From Sperchopsis tessellata (lineage: Eukaryota; Arthropoda; Insecta; Coleoptera; Hydrophilidae), in contig JAWQRN010000371.1 in NCBI GenBank assembly GCA_033557685.1, positions 1 to 30,662 of the forward strand: a DNA stretch of 30,662 bases, read 5' to 3'. The notes below the pieces were generated by a model, which searched no databases, was not told the DNA's origin, and saw only the letters and a program-made list of their open reading frames with translations. Of the stretch, positions 12,392 through 23,151 are shown in pieces (position 1 is the stretch's first letter; every line of letters begins with the position of its first letter). A program made the position numbers and the translations under genes.

Positions 12392-12689
12392 TACTTCATG
12401 AACCCTAGCAAAGATTTTTTTTTTAGTGGTAAACCAAAGCAAGATGCAGAGAAACTCGAAAATTTTTTAATAAGTATCCTAGGATATTGGTTACACAATT
12501 CCACACAGTGGGTTGTAAACTGTGGCTCAGTTTCCATATTTGAATCTAAAAGCTCACGAACATATTCATATTTCAACACAGTAACGCAAGAATCTAAAAA
12601 AATCGATTAGTTGAAGCCATAGATAAAATTTACAAACTGTTTTTAACATCAACAGTTCATATTTTCAACACAGTTTACAATATTGTACT

Positions 12690-14060
12690 ACTTAATCGGC
12701 CAACGATGGACATAGAAGGAGAAATAAAGCTACAAGAAGAAAACGGGCTAGGCATGGGAATTTCCTTACATTCAAGATAAACAGCTATGTCCATTATGCA
12801 ACCCAGCCATTGAAGTTTTTGTCAAAATAATTGATCAAAAAGCAATAATTTATTACATTATTGATGAAACAAGCACAATATAAAAAAATACATTGATTAT
12901 CATTTTTTTACGACGCAGCATTGAAAAATATGAGGAACACGCTGAATCTATTTGCAACACGCTGCTTTCTACATTTGAAATGCATGCATATACTGAGAAC
13001 TACCTAACAGAACATTTAATTGGGTTTTGTGTGAAAAGTACCAGTACTATGTTGGCTAAAAAAATCAGAAGTCTCAACTAGACTAGTATCTCAGTTCCCG
13101 GGTTTAATAGTATGGCACACTCATAGAATTCGGCTAGCATTGGACGATGCGATTAGGTCTATTTCTCAAGTTAATCATTTCAAGTCAGTTCTTGGCAAAA
13201 TCTATTGTCTATACCATATATTTTATAAAATCCAAATAGAGTTCAAGACAGAAATAGAAATTATAAAAATTTGTAGAGTTTTGGGACCCCGATGGATAGC
13301 TTCCTGTGTTAGAGACATTAAAGATGAGTGTCGAGCGTTCCTGCACTGCACGAACATTTTCAAAAAAATACTATAAGTGGTATAAAGCAAAGAATGGAAA
13401 ATATACATTTTATTGAGGACTTGGCCCTTTTGATAGATATTCTTGAAGAGCTATCTGTCCTAACTCTTGTAATAACAGATAGATTAATTCATAGGTTCTT
13501 AAGAGCTCTTTATTTTATAAAATATCACGATGGAAAATATGAAAAATTTGTCCCTGCTATAATTAAATTCGAACCTAGTAAAATAATTTTATTTGTATAT
13601 AATAATGAATACATTATCTTACCAAGATGCCAATTAATCCGAGCGTAATCGACTGTATGTAATTTTAGTACATTAAATAATGAAAATGAAGAATACACAA
13701 ATTTGGTTAGTCAATTTAACTTGCTTGATACTTCAACTAAACCGAAAGATATTACAATCTCTCCGTGGTTTGATGGAGAAGAAAAACTTTTAGAATTAAA
13801 TAAACTTGATGAAATTTACAATACCTGTTAACGATATTCGTGATTTCGTGAATGCACGAGATATTCCGTTCCATTAGCTTCCCAAAAGTATAAAAGAAAT
13901 TTAAAAAATATATATTAAAAGCCATTGCTGTCAGCATATATGCACTGAGCAAAGAAATGATTTGATTGAAAATATATTAAGTGTAATGGAAGTCAAACTT
14001 TTTGGTAAACCAATATCTGACAAAGAAATTAAACTAGTCAAAGTCAACAAGAAATAAAAT
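12690..14060 (+). pseudogene. hAT-like (KIAA1586-type) transposase pseudogene
   Basis: The + strand carries, across frames, segments in the order of the KIAA1586-like hAT proteins: IIDETST near 12860, IFLRRSIEKYEEHAESICNT then ENYLTEHLIGF (12896-13030), DDAIRSISQVNHFKSVLGKI (13143-13200), KICRVLGPRWIASCVRDIKD (13271-13325), a diverged middle, ISPWFDGEEKL (13758-13790), and near the end QRNDLIENILSVMEVKLFGK (13954-14010). Numerous stops and frame shifts separate them. The catalytic residues cannot be assigned. It starts about 300 bp from the right end of the mariner element and runs in the opposite direction. No terminal repeats or 8-bp duplications were identified, so the boundaries are those of the coding similarity. 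Confidence 0.72.
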
Positions 14061-14399
14061 GTTGAGTGTTTGGTGAGCATCTTCAAATTGCCGTTGTTAT
14101 TTATAGCATTAATTGTGTCAATTGAAGGGATTGATGCAATAACTGGCTAAACGCCAAATCGGTAAAATATGAATTATTACTTCTAATAGTGGGTATTCCT
14201 CATGGTTTAGTGCAACAACCAACAACATGTTGAACTTCTGCCTGAGACAGAGAGGATGGTAACATTTGTCCAAGTTTCTACCCCTGGGGGTGATTACTTG
14301 ATTTGCAATAGAGAACAGAGCGAATAATAAGAACGAGTTACGGAGACTAGTACTTCTGCGCCGAAGCCCCCGTCAGCCCAGAGGATTTTGGGCATACTT

Positions 14400-14830
14400 A
14401 TCTCTGTCGGAAATGTGCCGCCCTGGAATTCCTCCTGACACAGAGAAGTTCGGGATATATAACTTGCACTCTCACCTCAAACAGGACCTTGGGGCGTGTG
14501 TCTTTATAGTAAACGATAATTTCGACTAGCTATAGTGTCCACTAGCGGTGTCGTCTGCTTAGAGTGATATTTTGTTTTCCCTTGGTGTGTCATTGACACA
14601 CAAGTTCAACAACAAAGGACCGGCGACGTCGCCTTGCGGTACGCCTGCTCTTATGACTACTAACATAGAAAATCCGGTCGTTCAGATACAGTCTGATCAT
14701 TTGGACGTAAAGGTTCTGGAGTCCAGTTTCCACATCAGTGCGGGGTACAACACCTTGTCGAATATGTTTCCAAGGTCGAGAAATACAACAGCGCTGTGTC
14801 TCATTCATTGAAGTTGCTTGTTATGTATTT
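14400..14830 (-). pseudogene. Jockey-like reverse transcriptase fragment
   Basis: On the minus strand, 14800-14735 gives AVVFLDLGNIFDKVLYPALM, the RT block with the first catalytic aspartate (FLD...FDKV). 14645-14580 gives RAGVPQGDVAGPLLLNLCVN, the GVPQGS.LGPLLFN block. At 14561-14544 the frame reads stop-ADDTA where YADDTA should be: the tyrosine codon has become TAA. Frame shifts separate these blocks. The sequence is GC-richer than its surroundings, and the GC-rich tail continues to about 14260 without a clear protein match. The thumb and 3' end are not recognisable. Confidence 0.75.
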
Positions 14831-15254
14831 CATAAGCCGTAGTACTTCGCAGTAGTGCTATGTTCCAGCCTAGGGGCATAATAACAGCGTGGGCCTTTTA
14901 TAATATTATTAAAAAATAGATTCAATTACATTTTCACTTATCTAGATTTCATTTCTACAAAATTTCTAACAATATCTTCAATATTTAATTCACGTGCTCT
15001 CTAGCTTTTAATTGATAAAATGGCCCGACAACCTTTCTTCAGTGATTGTGCTTCGTAAATAGTTCTTTATTAATTTTAATTTAGATTATATAATTATCGT
15101 CCCGATGCTGCCATACTTACTGATAGGGTTAAAAATAATAATAGTGGAGTATAAACATCCGGTACAGTCGAAATAAGAGTCATTTTGAATAATTAACAAT
15201 TCAGCTACCTCTCTTGAAGACAATTTAGCTATTTGTGATCTCAAACTAGCCCTT
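14831..15254. other. Intron sequence between two transposon relics, nothing recognised
   Basis: AT-rich except for the first 60 bases. No coding similarity, repeat or site was recognised. Confidence 0.4.
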
Positions 15255-17224
15255 AAGGATAGGAGTTGGCACTAAAGGAAGATGTTAATTCAGATCGACA
15301 CTCCTTGTATAGTAGTTCTGCTACTTCGTTATATGCTTTATCAGTTGATGTATGTAGAATTGTAGGTGGTAGTTCAGCAAAGCTACCAGCGATCTCATTT
15401 AAACTTTCAAAACGTCTCTTCGTTCCATTACTGCTGTGTCGAAGGTAACATTGAAAACTTCAGTTTCAAAACGATGTTCTGCATTCATAATCCCCTGATC
15501 TTCGCATACCTCGCCAGCTAATCGTTTGACTTTACTCTTGCGTATATCTTGAAATTTAAGTTATATTCCCCAAAATATCGCCATGTTTTTTGTACTTTCT
15601 TTACAGAAACTAAACTCTTTCCTTGAATATTGTTTAACAATTGAACGGCTTTCGACAGAACAAAATGTTATGATTGTAATACTTTTGCGACAGCATCCAC
15701 AGACTGCAAAATCTTTGGGAGAACTACATTTTCAAACCTTTCACATTTTTGTCTAAATGTCTTTGCTCTTAACATTTCTTCTTTGTTTTTGGTCGTAATT
15801 TATGTCTTCATCACATATGTAAAATTATATTTCCGTGTATGTAATGAACATTGAGTTGCTGATCATTTTTTAAGGTTATTTTAGCAGACTCCGAGGAAGA
15901 GTATAGAGATTCCCATCTTTTACCACTAATTGAAAATAATACCTTCAACTAATCAATTAACTTTTTGGCTTCTATTGATGCTGACATAGCATCGTACTAA
16001 GTACTAAATTAAGATTGTGTGCTGCGCAATGTACATATTTAGCATTTGTATATTTGGCTTTAAATTTAGCTTGCTTCTCATAACAGCTGCTCCATCATAA
16101 CTTTGACCACGCATTTTCTTTAGATCCATGCCACAATTTTTTATATTAGCTTCCTTAAGTTTTGTAAGTCCTTCCGCCGAATGATCCCTTGCTACAGAAA
16201 ACCCGAGAAACGATTCTTCACATTAATTTTTTTTTAACACCGTTCTCGCCATTATCAATGGAAACATACTGCGCTACTAAACTTAATTGGTCTTGATTTG
16301 CTATATCTTGAGGGTTATCAGAGATGGAAACAATGGATCATTTCTTATAGCATTGCAAAATTTATATCTTCACATTATTCGAAAGTATTTAAATACTTTC
16401 ACTTTTTTCTCAACTAATTGACTGTACCTCTCTTTCACCTTATTCCAATAATTATTTTAAGACTGGGTCGTACTTTGAAAGCAATCCAATAATTCATAAA
16501 AACACATCTTGGTTTTCGTTTTGAATACTTTCGTCATAGCCTCTGAAAAGCAAATTACACAAAGCAAGGATTAAAGTTACGTTAACCACCCATTCTAGAA
16601 CTTAGCCCAATAATTAACTTCGTGCGAGAGCATTTTCTATTTTTTCTGTTATTCATGGAAATGCCATTGATCATATATCATACAAATGGAAATATGAATT
16701 CTAGATTTTTCATGTGCATTGTTTCTAGAAATATGAACCCAATCTTGAACGCCAGTAAACCAGGCAGTAACCCTTTTCTTCGCAAATAACCAGCACACCT
16801 GACAATATGCAATGTCTAGCACCTTAGAGTAACAAAGCCATGTACGTTTTATTTACACATCAGCTTTATTTGACTGACTTGACCCTTTATTGGTAATAAA
16901 CCGTTTAATATCACTAGTTAAAGGATCTTTATAATTAACTCTATCATCTTGATTTTCAAAATTAAGATGATTTTCTTTAATAATGTCAGTATACATTATT
17001 AATGCGTCACTACTTTCTGATATTAGCATCTCAGCAGGGTCAATTTGTTTGGCTTGGACAGATTCGTTTGAAGAAGATGGAAGTAATGAGCCTTCGATAT
17101 TTTCACTTTTCACTGATTCTTTAATATTTGTATCAATGTCATCCAAACTGGCATATTTTACACAACTTTTTAACGTGTTCACTCTTCCTTTGAGACATTT
17201 GATTTTATGGGTTTTGTTTGACAA
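15255..17224 (-). pseudogene. hAT transposase pseudogene, TTF/ZMYM1-like
   Basis: On the minus strand the element begins with a 123-codon open frame (17224-16853), Ser/Asp-rich, ending NYKDPLTSDIKRFITNKGSS. Next comes TWLCYSKVLDIAYCQVCWLF (about 16840-16780), the TTF-type zinc-binding segment with its C..C, then HEKSRIH. After several stops, EESFLGFSVARDHSAEGLTK and NCGMDLKKMRGQSYDGAAVM follow (16225-16090); these are the FLGF and RGQ.YDGA.NM blocks of the ZMYM1-like hAT transposases. YIAQHTILI (about 16030) corresponds to the CAAH.LNL block. More fragments continue to 15255. Frame breaks are many. It lies directly downstream of another non-LTR relic, and no terminal repeats were found. Confidence 0.75.
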
Positions 17225-17348
17225 AATTATGTAGGGGGCAATTTAAAATAATTTCAATGAAACTGTAAATTATTACTCATCGGTCACTAATATCAATAAA
17301 GTAAACAAACTAATATATTAAATGTAATAGATTTCCACGGTTATTATC

Positions 17349-17420
17349 TCGGGACATGTCCCTTTGCCACAGTGGATGAAACGTCGGCACTTATCAGAGC
17401 CTCTACACGGTTTCCACCCG
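17349..17420 (-). repeat. Penelope-type terminal repeat, copy 1 (inverted)
   Basis: Read on the minus strand this stretch closely matches 19695-19763 on the plus strand. The shared blocks are GTGTAGAG, GTGCCGACGTTTC and AAGGGACAT in the same order and spacing. A conserved tract containing GAAACGTCGG is a widespread repeat in arthropod genomes and, judging by copy 2, belongs to the end of a Penelope-like element. No coding sequence of that element adjoins this copy. Confidence 0.7.
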
Positions 17421-17841
17421 GAAACAACATTCATACAAACTAATTTATTGTTTTAAATATGTATCTATTAATCAAAGTAAAACGATCTGCGCTAACGGGG
17501 TGAATCGTACTGAATCTACAAACTTGTTATTATAAACGCAAATTCATCCTAAGTTATCTACCGAAATGTATAAATACTAGGATATAATGCGCCGACGTCT
17601 TCAATAACAAGATATAAAACTTGCAAATGAGTAGCACATGCATAAAAAACAACCCGAGCTATGGGAACTAAAAATCTACATTGGAAACGTACAAACAACC
17701 CGAGTCGATTCGAAATCGACAGTCATAATCTTTGCAATAAATTAAATACACTTGAATGAAAAAATCGAAATATTGCAGGGGGCGTGAACATTAAGTGTTC
17801 TTTTATCTTCCCTAATGGGCCCCAGGGATGCGATGCCGAAG

Positions 17842-17897
<56 letters not shown>

Positions 17898-19129
17898 GCA
17901 TTTGTTCGATTTTGGGATAACAATCACCCTCACCAACTTCCGTACAAGAACGGTCGACGTAGCGCGCATTCATATGCGCGCTGTGTATACGTTTCTTGCA
18001 CCAAACTATTATACATATGCACAAACCCGATTTAGCGTTTAGCCGGTTATCGCAACAAGCCCTTCAATTGGAGTATCTTTAACGTACATATGGTTCCAAG
18101 TCCTATTATACATGGGCCATAATTTAATTTTACTCCAGGAAGAAAGGAAACAGTTTTCCTTAATCACGTAAACTAACCACTTGTCTGGGTTGAGCCTAAA
18201 ACAAAGATTTAAATACCTCTTAAACAATATTTTAGAATAAATACATACTTATGTGGCTTAAACTGATACGTCAGCAATATCAGTGTCTGTAACCCTTGTT
18301 ACATATGGACTATAATTTTACTTATCCTTCTTTTAAATCCTTTGGTATTTCAAAATATTTAGGTCAAATTTCTTAAAATATGATACCGATTGTCAGTTTG
18401 ACATGACACATATACGTTCTTAATACATCTCACAATATTTAAAGAAATCGTTATGTTATATGCCACAATAGTTCACCTTTACAATGGAAACAGTTGTATG
18501 GAAAGTTTTATAGTTATTATCAATGAATGAAAAAATATTATATACTTCAACTAACTTTTACTGCACTTTTACTACAAACCCACAAAATTTTAAGTTGGAT
18601 GTATTTAAAAAAATGTATGGACTATTGTTACGCAAAACATTTACGGTAGAACTGTGCTCTGATTTGTATAAAAACACCTCTGAGAGTCGCTTTCAAACAA
18701 GTTTGGAAACACCCTCAGGACTCTGATTTCATACCACAAACACGAAATCATTTCTTTTAAGTTTTAATCATTATATAATTAGGTTAATTATTTCAAATTA
18801 AGAAACTACTGACTCGCTTTCAATTCAGGTCTTAACTAGAAGGTATCGATTATAAAAATTGATATATCGCGTACATATTATAAAGTGAAATTGAAGGAAT
18901 TTCAAAATTGATAAGTAGCCATATATTATGATTAATGTAAATTGAATGTTATACTTAAAGGACTTTGGAGTATATTCTGTGGTATTTTACAAGTACTTTT
19001 CTCAGTAGACTATAGTCTTATATCAAAACTACTTGATCTAGATTCGTACAAATTCTAATCTCCTGGCTTATTTTAGAAGTAATTTTTAAGATTTAGTGAT
19101 ATAATCGAAGCATTTTTTAAAAGATAACG
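17421..19129. other. Intron sequence around a TA microsatellite
   Basis: AT-rich with short oddities only: two copies of acaacccgag at 17650-17660 and about 17694-17703, and a perfect 7-bp stem (GTCGATT/AATCGAC) at 17703-17719. Flanks of the TA tract near 17780-17840 and 17895-18000 are GC-richer and may be the end of an unrecognised retroelement. No gene is seen. Confidence 0.45.
17844..17894. repeat. (AT)n microsatellite, 51 bp
   Basis: Perfect alternating AT over 51 bases. The Tyr/Ile-rich frames over it are repeat artefacts, not genes. Confidence 0.97.
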
Positions 19130-19259
19130 CAGAGTTTTTATTGGGAATAAAAAGGACTACATATTTTTGGTTTTTTGTCACCTTGACATGGTGGCCTGAG
19201 AATTTGTGCTGTGCTAAATTCGAATATAGCAGTTTGTTATCAGTGATAAAACTACAATA
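19130..19259 (+). promoter_or_regulatory. Possible internal promoter or 5' UTR of the alternative isoform
   Basis: If 19260 begins a first exon, transcription must start close upstream. The stretch holds a TCAGTG at 19240-19245 that fits the arthropod initiator consensus TCAGTY, but it would leave a very short leader of about 18 bases. No clear TATA box lies 25-30 bases upstream of it. An acceptor-like ttgttatcag in the same place is the competing reading. This is inference only. Confidence 0.25.
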
Positions 19260-19363
19260 ATGGAGAAAAGCAAAGTAATTGATGCCACTATAATCATAGA
19301 AAAGAATGTGCTATCCGAAAAGAAATTTACTTTGGATGAAAAATCTCAAGAAAGAGATATAGG
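19260..19363 (+). CDS. Candidate alternative first coding exon of the SLC36 transporter
   Basis: The ATG at 19260 has A at -3 and G at +4. The frame runs 34 codons, MEKSKVIDATIIIEKN then VLSEKKFTLDEKSQERDI, and reaches a GG|gtaact donor two bases into the next codon. That is exactly the phase of the exon ending at 1605, so joining to 25520 gives GGA then DCDTLTHLLKA with no frame change. The peptide is lysine- and glutamate-rich with no membrane helix, as expected for a cytoplasmic N-terminus. The predicted protein is 441 residues and lacks the DPFKARMLEHP segment of the long form. The donor lacks the consensus G at +5 and so is weaker than the others. Matching phase alone has a one-in-three chance, so the case also rests on the ATG context, the absence of stops and the clean junction. 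The exon might instead have an upstream partner, because ttgttatcag ending at 19243 could act as an acceptor. Confidence 0.62.
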
Positions 19364-19694
19364 GTAACTTACATTACTTATATTTACTATATATTTGTTA
19401 AGAAACGAACTAATTATTTGAATACAATTATTCTTGTTGTTTTCAAACAAATTATACGCTTTGACTTTGGGAAGTAACTTGTTGATATTCTAAAAATTAA
19501 TTTATCTATTTTTCTTATTAATTGAAATGTTGTTATCTTTCCACCGGTAATATGTCGTATAAAATCTATAATTTGATTCATTCAAAACAGTTGCAAAATA
19601 AGATTTACAAAAAATGAGACAGATAAACGAGAGTTGCGGGCACTTTTAAAACAGCATTATTAAATGTAATATAATATTTGGCATGGTTTTTCTA

Positions 19695-19763
19695 GGTAGA
19701 AACGTGTAGAGACTGAAACGTGCCGACGTTTCGTTAACTGTTACAAGGGACATTTTCAAAGCG
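19695..19763 (+). repeat. Penelope-type terminal repeat, copy 2
   Basis: This copy directly adjoins the 3' end of the Penelope-like coding relic on the minus strand. It contains a perfect hairpin GAAACGT-gccg-ACGTTTC (19715-19732). Together with copy 1 at 17349-17420 it forms an inverted pair bracketing 2.3 kb, including the alternative first exon. An intact hammerhead core (CTGANGA) is not present. Confidence 0.72.
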
Positions 19764-19764
19764 A

Positions 19765-20035
19765 ATGATGTTTCTTCAACGAAAAAACAACACACTCCCA
19801 AACGGAAGTGGAGATATTATCAAGAATAGGAGGACAAATGACCCAGAGAGGTTGAAAACAATTGTCCCTATTAATATTGTTGGGGCGATTATAAACCTCT
19901 ATGGCTTCTCTGAATTTTCTGCGGAAACAAAAAAAAGCTCGAGCCAAAACTTTAGTATATTCGAACATAATGTTATCACCTTTAATATTACGATGTTTTT
20001 GTCCTCCTACACTCGATAACCGTCATCCTAATAGA
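19765..20035 (-). pseudogene. Penelope-like element, GIY-YIG endonuclease C-terminus
   Basis: The minus strand encodes MFEYTKVLARAFFCFRRKFR, then EAIEVYNRPNNINRDNCFQP and LWVICPPILDNIS over 70 codons (19968-19756). The pattern KVLA......RK.REAIE......NRD.G is the C-terminal part of the GIY-YIG domain in Penelope-like retroelements. The upstream GIY-YIG core and the RT are missing or unrecognised beyond about 20035. The non-coding terminal repeat at 19695-19763 follows immediately, the order expected for this element class. It is a truncated, non-functional copy. Confidence 0.68.
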
Positions 20036-20590
20036 ACTGCGCCGCTCTAATGCGCACCCCCACTCAAATCTTCGCCTATATAAGCAGGACAGTTTGTCTC
20101 ATTTTGTTTGCAGCCGGCTTCTATTGGCCGCTATACTCAACACGCTTGTCCGTCTCGAAAAAACTGACGTAATGGCAACATTTGTTGCACATTTGTATCC
20201 ACGGGCGAAAATGGTTTTCTAGTAAATTTAGTTAATATAAATAAAAAATGGCCATACAAATGTGAAACAAACGGCAAATTTTTGAGGTTATGTGGATTCT
20301 GAAGTTCAGTCTTGCAAGATTCTGGTGTAGGGATAAACGTAGTAGCAGTGAGTTAATTCATTGAAGTAAACATTACTTATCATGAAAATATCCCCTCCTA
20401 GTGATCGAAACTTCGATACTTTACATTTAATATAATTATGTATATTTTAGAAATTGTATAAAGCAAATCTCAAAGCAAACCAAGTAAAGTATTTCCTGAA
20501 TAAGTTACATATTATAATATTTAGAAGAAGAGTTTAATTAAGAAAGTTTTTTACAGTTCAGTAATCCATATTTTGAAATTATATTCAGCC
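20036..20590. other. Intron sequence, probably in part non-coding Penelope-like debris
   Basis: The first 130 bases are GC-richer (20036-20170) and may belong to the adjacent Penelope-like relic, but no domain is readable. The rest is AT-rich and featureless. Confidence 0.4.
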
Positions 20591-20977
20591 ATACAGGCTG
20601 TTCCATTCATATTGCAATCACATATAACCGTCATATTTTAAATGGAACAACCTATATATTTGACCATATTTTTATGTGTTTCTTAATTTTAAATTGACTT
20701 GTATCGACACACCTATAACTAAAATTTTTAGTTTCTAAGATATTGATACATTTATAAAAAATATTTAAATTGCATGTAAATAAAATTTATAATATGTGGA
20801 AAATCACTTGCAAAATTCTTAAATGGGGTCTAGAAAAGTTGTTATGTTCGGTTCAATGTGTTCAAATTGTACCATTTTTTACTGGTTTTTAAAATTTATA
20901 ATTCCAAATATAGACAATTTTTAATTAAATTTTTAAACGTACAAGACTCATTTTTTTTAAAATGGAATATACTGTAT
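20591..20977. mobile_element. MITE-like element with terminal inverted repeats
   Basis: The left end, ATACAGGCTGTTCCATT (20591-20607), and the reverse complement of the right end, ATACAGTATATTCCATT (20961-20977), agree at 14 of 17 bases. A third copy at 20641-20657 is inverted relative to the left end and agrees at 15 of 17, making a 67-bp hairpin at the left end. The 387-bp interior is AT-rich and non-coding. An ACAGGGTGTTCCATT-like end is common in insect genomes. I see no clear target-site duplication. Confidence 0.65.
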
Positions 20978-22916
20978 ATTTTTACACGACAGTACAAAAA
21001 AAAACACTTTAAACAAACAGCAAATATTTATTAGAAAATTTAGTATGAAATACTGAGTAAACAAACAAACTAGGAAATTTAATTATTATCGTAATAAGTA
21101 TTCAATTTGTTGCTCATTCAATAAGATATCTGGCGAAATACAACACATGGCATTTCTTCTTTATAATAAACTCACCAAAGTATAATATGTTTCCATAAAC
21201 TGAACAACATTTGTTATTATAACTAGCTAGTGAAAGAATGCATTTTAAAATAATACACAAAAATCGAAAAACAATTCATACTGAAAAAATATTTTCAAGA
21301 GTGAAACTAAGTCCTAAACATATCTCTACAAGAAGTTATCAATTGAGTGTAGATAATATGACCTGGGGAGCCATGCATAAGGAGACCCTCTTCTTATCCA
21401 TTACGACGGAAATGGCTATTGTAGAGAAATTAAATTTTGTAATGCATGTTTTAATAATAAATTGTCTATGGCGTATTCAAAAGAGTTAAGAACATTTTGC
21501 CGGTCAGAGTAGTATCAAACAAATGTGGCCTAAACACATACTGCCCAATTATTATACACCATACATTCAAACTGAATTGGTGCTGGTTATTTGTAAGTTT
21601 CACTACTTATTGATTTTCTTTGTACATTTTAGTTTCAATAATTGAGTCATAGTAAAAGCACATTACAAAAATATTATTTAAAAAACTGTGACATTTACCA
21701 TACTTCTAATTTTTCTTAAAAGCTTTTGAGTTTGACTATAGGAAAATATACATAAAATTGATATAGAAATAAATGTATTTTTCTATGTAAAAATATACAG
21801 TATGGTCTATTAATATAAAATGAGTTTTGTGTGTTCGAATGTTTAGAAATTTAATAAAGAATTGGATCACCTGGAAGTGAAATAAAATATTTAAAAAATT
21901 AATAAAGAATAGTAAATCTTGAACACACTGAACTGAAAACAGCAACTTTTCTAAGCCACGTTTAAAAAAGTTACAAGAGATTTCTCACATACATGTAATT
22001 TAAATGTTCTTTATAAATATGCCAATATCTTAGAAGCTATAACTTTAAAGTAATGGAATGAACACAGTATAGTTGAAAATAATTTTAAAATGTGTGCTGC
22101 TGAAATGGAAACTTTTGTATTTAATCTTTTCTTCTAACTACAATAGTATTAAATATATTGAGGAAATATGTGTTAGGTGAACATCCTATATAATACAAAT
22201 TTGTTTTTTTGTTAATAAATAAATGTAAAATTACATCTTTATATTCACATAAAAAAATAGTTGATTTTGCATACCTTCATTTTCGAATATAAGGTTCCAA
22301 CTTTGAAAGGTGGGGGTATTTACATTATTCTGTGCTACAACTTCCAAGCTAAAATTAGTACAAATCATTTTTCACCTGTATATGAAAACATTCTTAAAGC
22401 TTCTGCTATTTATAAAATAAAAATATCATAAAACCTTTCAACAGTAATTAATATGTAGGTCTACATAACGTGTGTTAGAGTCACTAGAAAAGCATCAAAT
22501 AATTATTGGTTAAATAATTCTTCAGCATTTTATTTGCATAAACACTTGAAAAAATGTTCATGTATAACATATTTTGGTTGGGAAATTAAAACTTAAATGA
22601 AAAAAATAGACAAAACCCCTTAAATACACATTTCTAATCAAAACAAATGTACATTGTAACCTTTCGATCATCAACTTAGATATGTTAGATCTTGTTATAT
22701 CGTTACTTTATTTTTATTTTAAGATTCTTTAAGCAACCAATAGGCTTACAAAATAGTATACCCCAAATATGTCACTTTCTTTAACATGAATAGATTCTTC
22801 AACATTCTACTAAAATATTTCCTTAATAGCAATGATTCTATTATAATAAATTACACACAAAAGCTTTTTGAAATTTGTATTTTATACATAATTAACAGCA
22901 GATTCATCTACCTAAA
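20978..22916. other. Large-intron sequence, nothing recognised
   Basis: Strongly AT-rich. The 83-codon frame at 21238-21489 and the 69-codon minus frame at 21945-21736 show no family motif and biased Lys/Ile/Phe content expected by chance. Confidence 0.5.
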
Positions 22917-22931
22917 ATATATATATATATA
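22917..22931. repeat. (AT)n short microsatellite
   Basis: Fifteen bases of perfect AT repeat. Confidence 0.85.
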
Positions 22932-23130
22932 GAGGAATTATAACTATCGGGAAAGGTCAGTGACTATCGATCTACGTTTAGACTTAAAACCATAAAACCA
23001 ATCTCAAGCCTCTGTTATGTATACATTAACACCTACTTATACTTTATACTGGCAAAAAAAACTAAACTACTATTTGTTTCTTTAAAAAAACCTCTATTTT
23101 TACAAAGTAATTTGGCCGTTACTTCTTATC

Positions 23131-23151
23131 TATATATATATATATATATAT
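23131..23151. repeat. (TA)n tract at the 3' end of a non-LTR element
   Basis: Twenty-one bases of TA repeat directly abut the 3' end of the minus-strand retroelement relic at 23152-23782. RTE-type elements often end in short tandem repeats instead of poly(A), so this tract is probably the element's tail. Confidence 0.75.

Noticed and set aside
17723..18042. Several Tyr/Ile-rich open frames across 17842-17894
   Set aside because: They are translations of the AT dinucleotide repeat in various frames.
19695..19763. An intact hammerhead ribozyme on the minus strand
   Set aside because: GAAAC is present, but the CTGANGA part of the core is not; the equivalent position reads CTTTGAAAA.
21238..21489. 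83-residue Lys/Ile-rich frame
   Set aside because: No motif or conserved pattern, AT-driven composition and no regulatory context.
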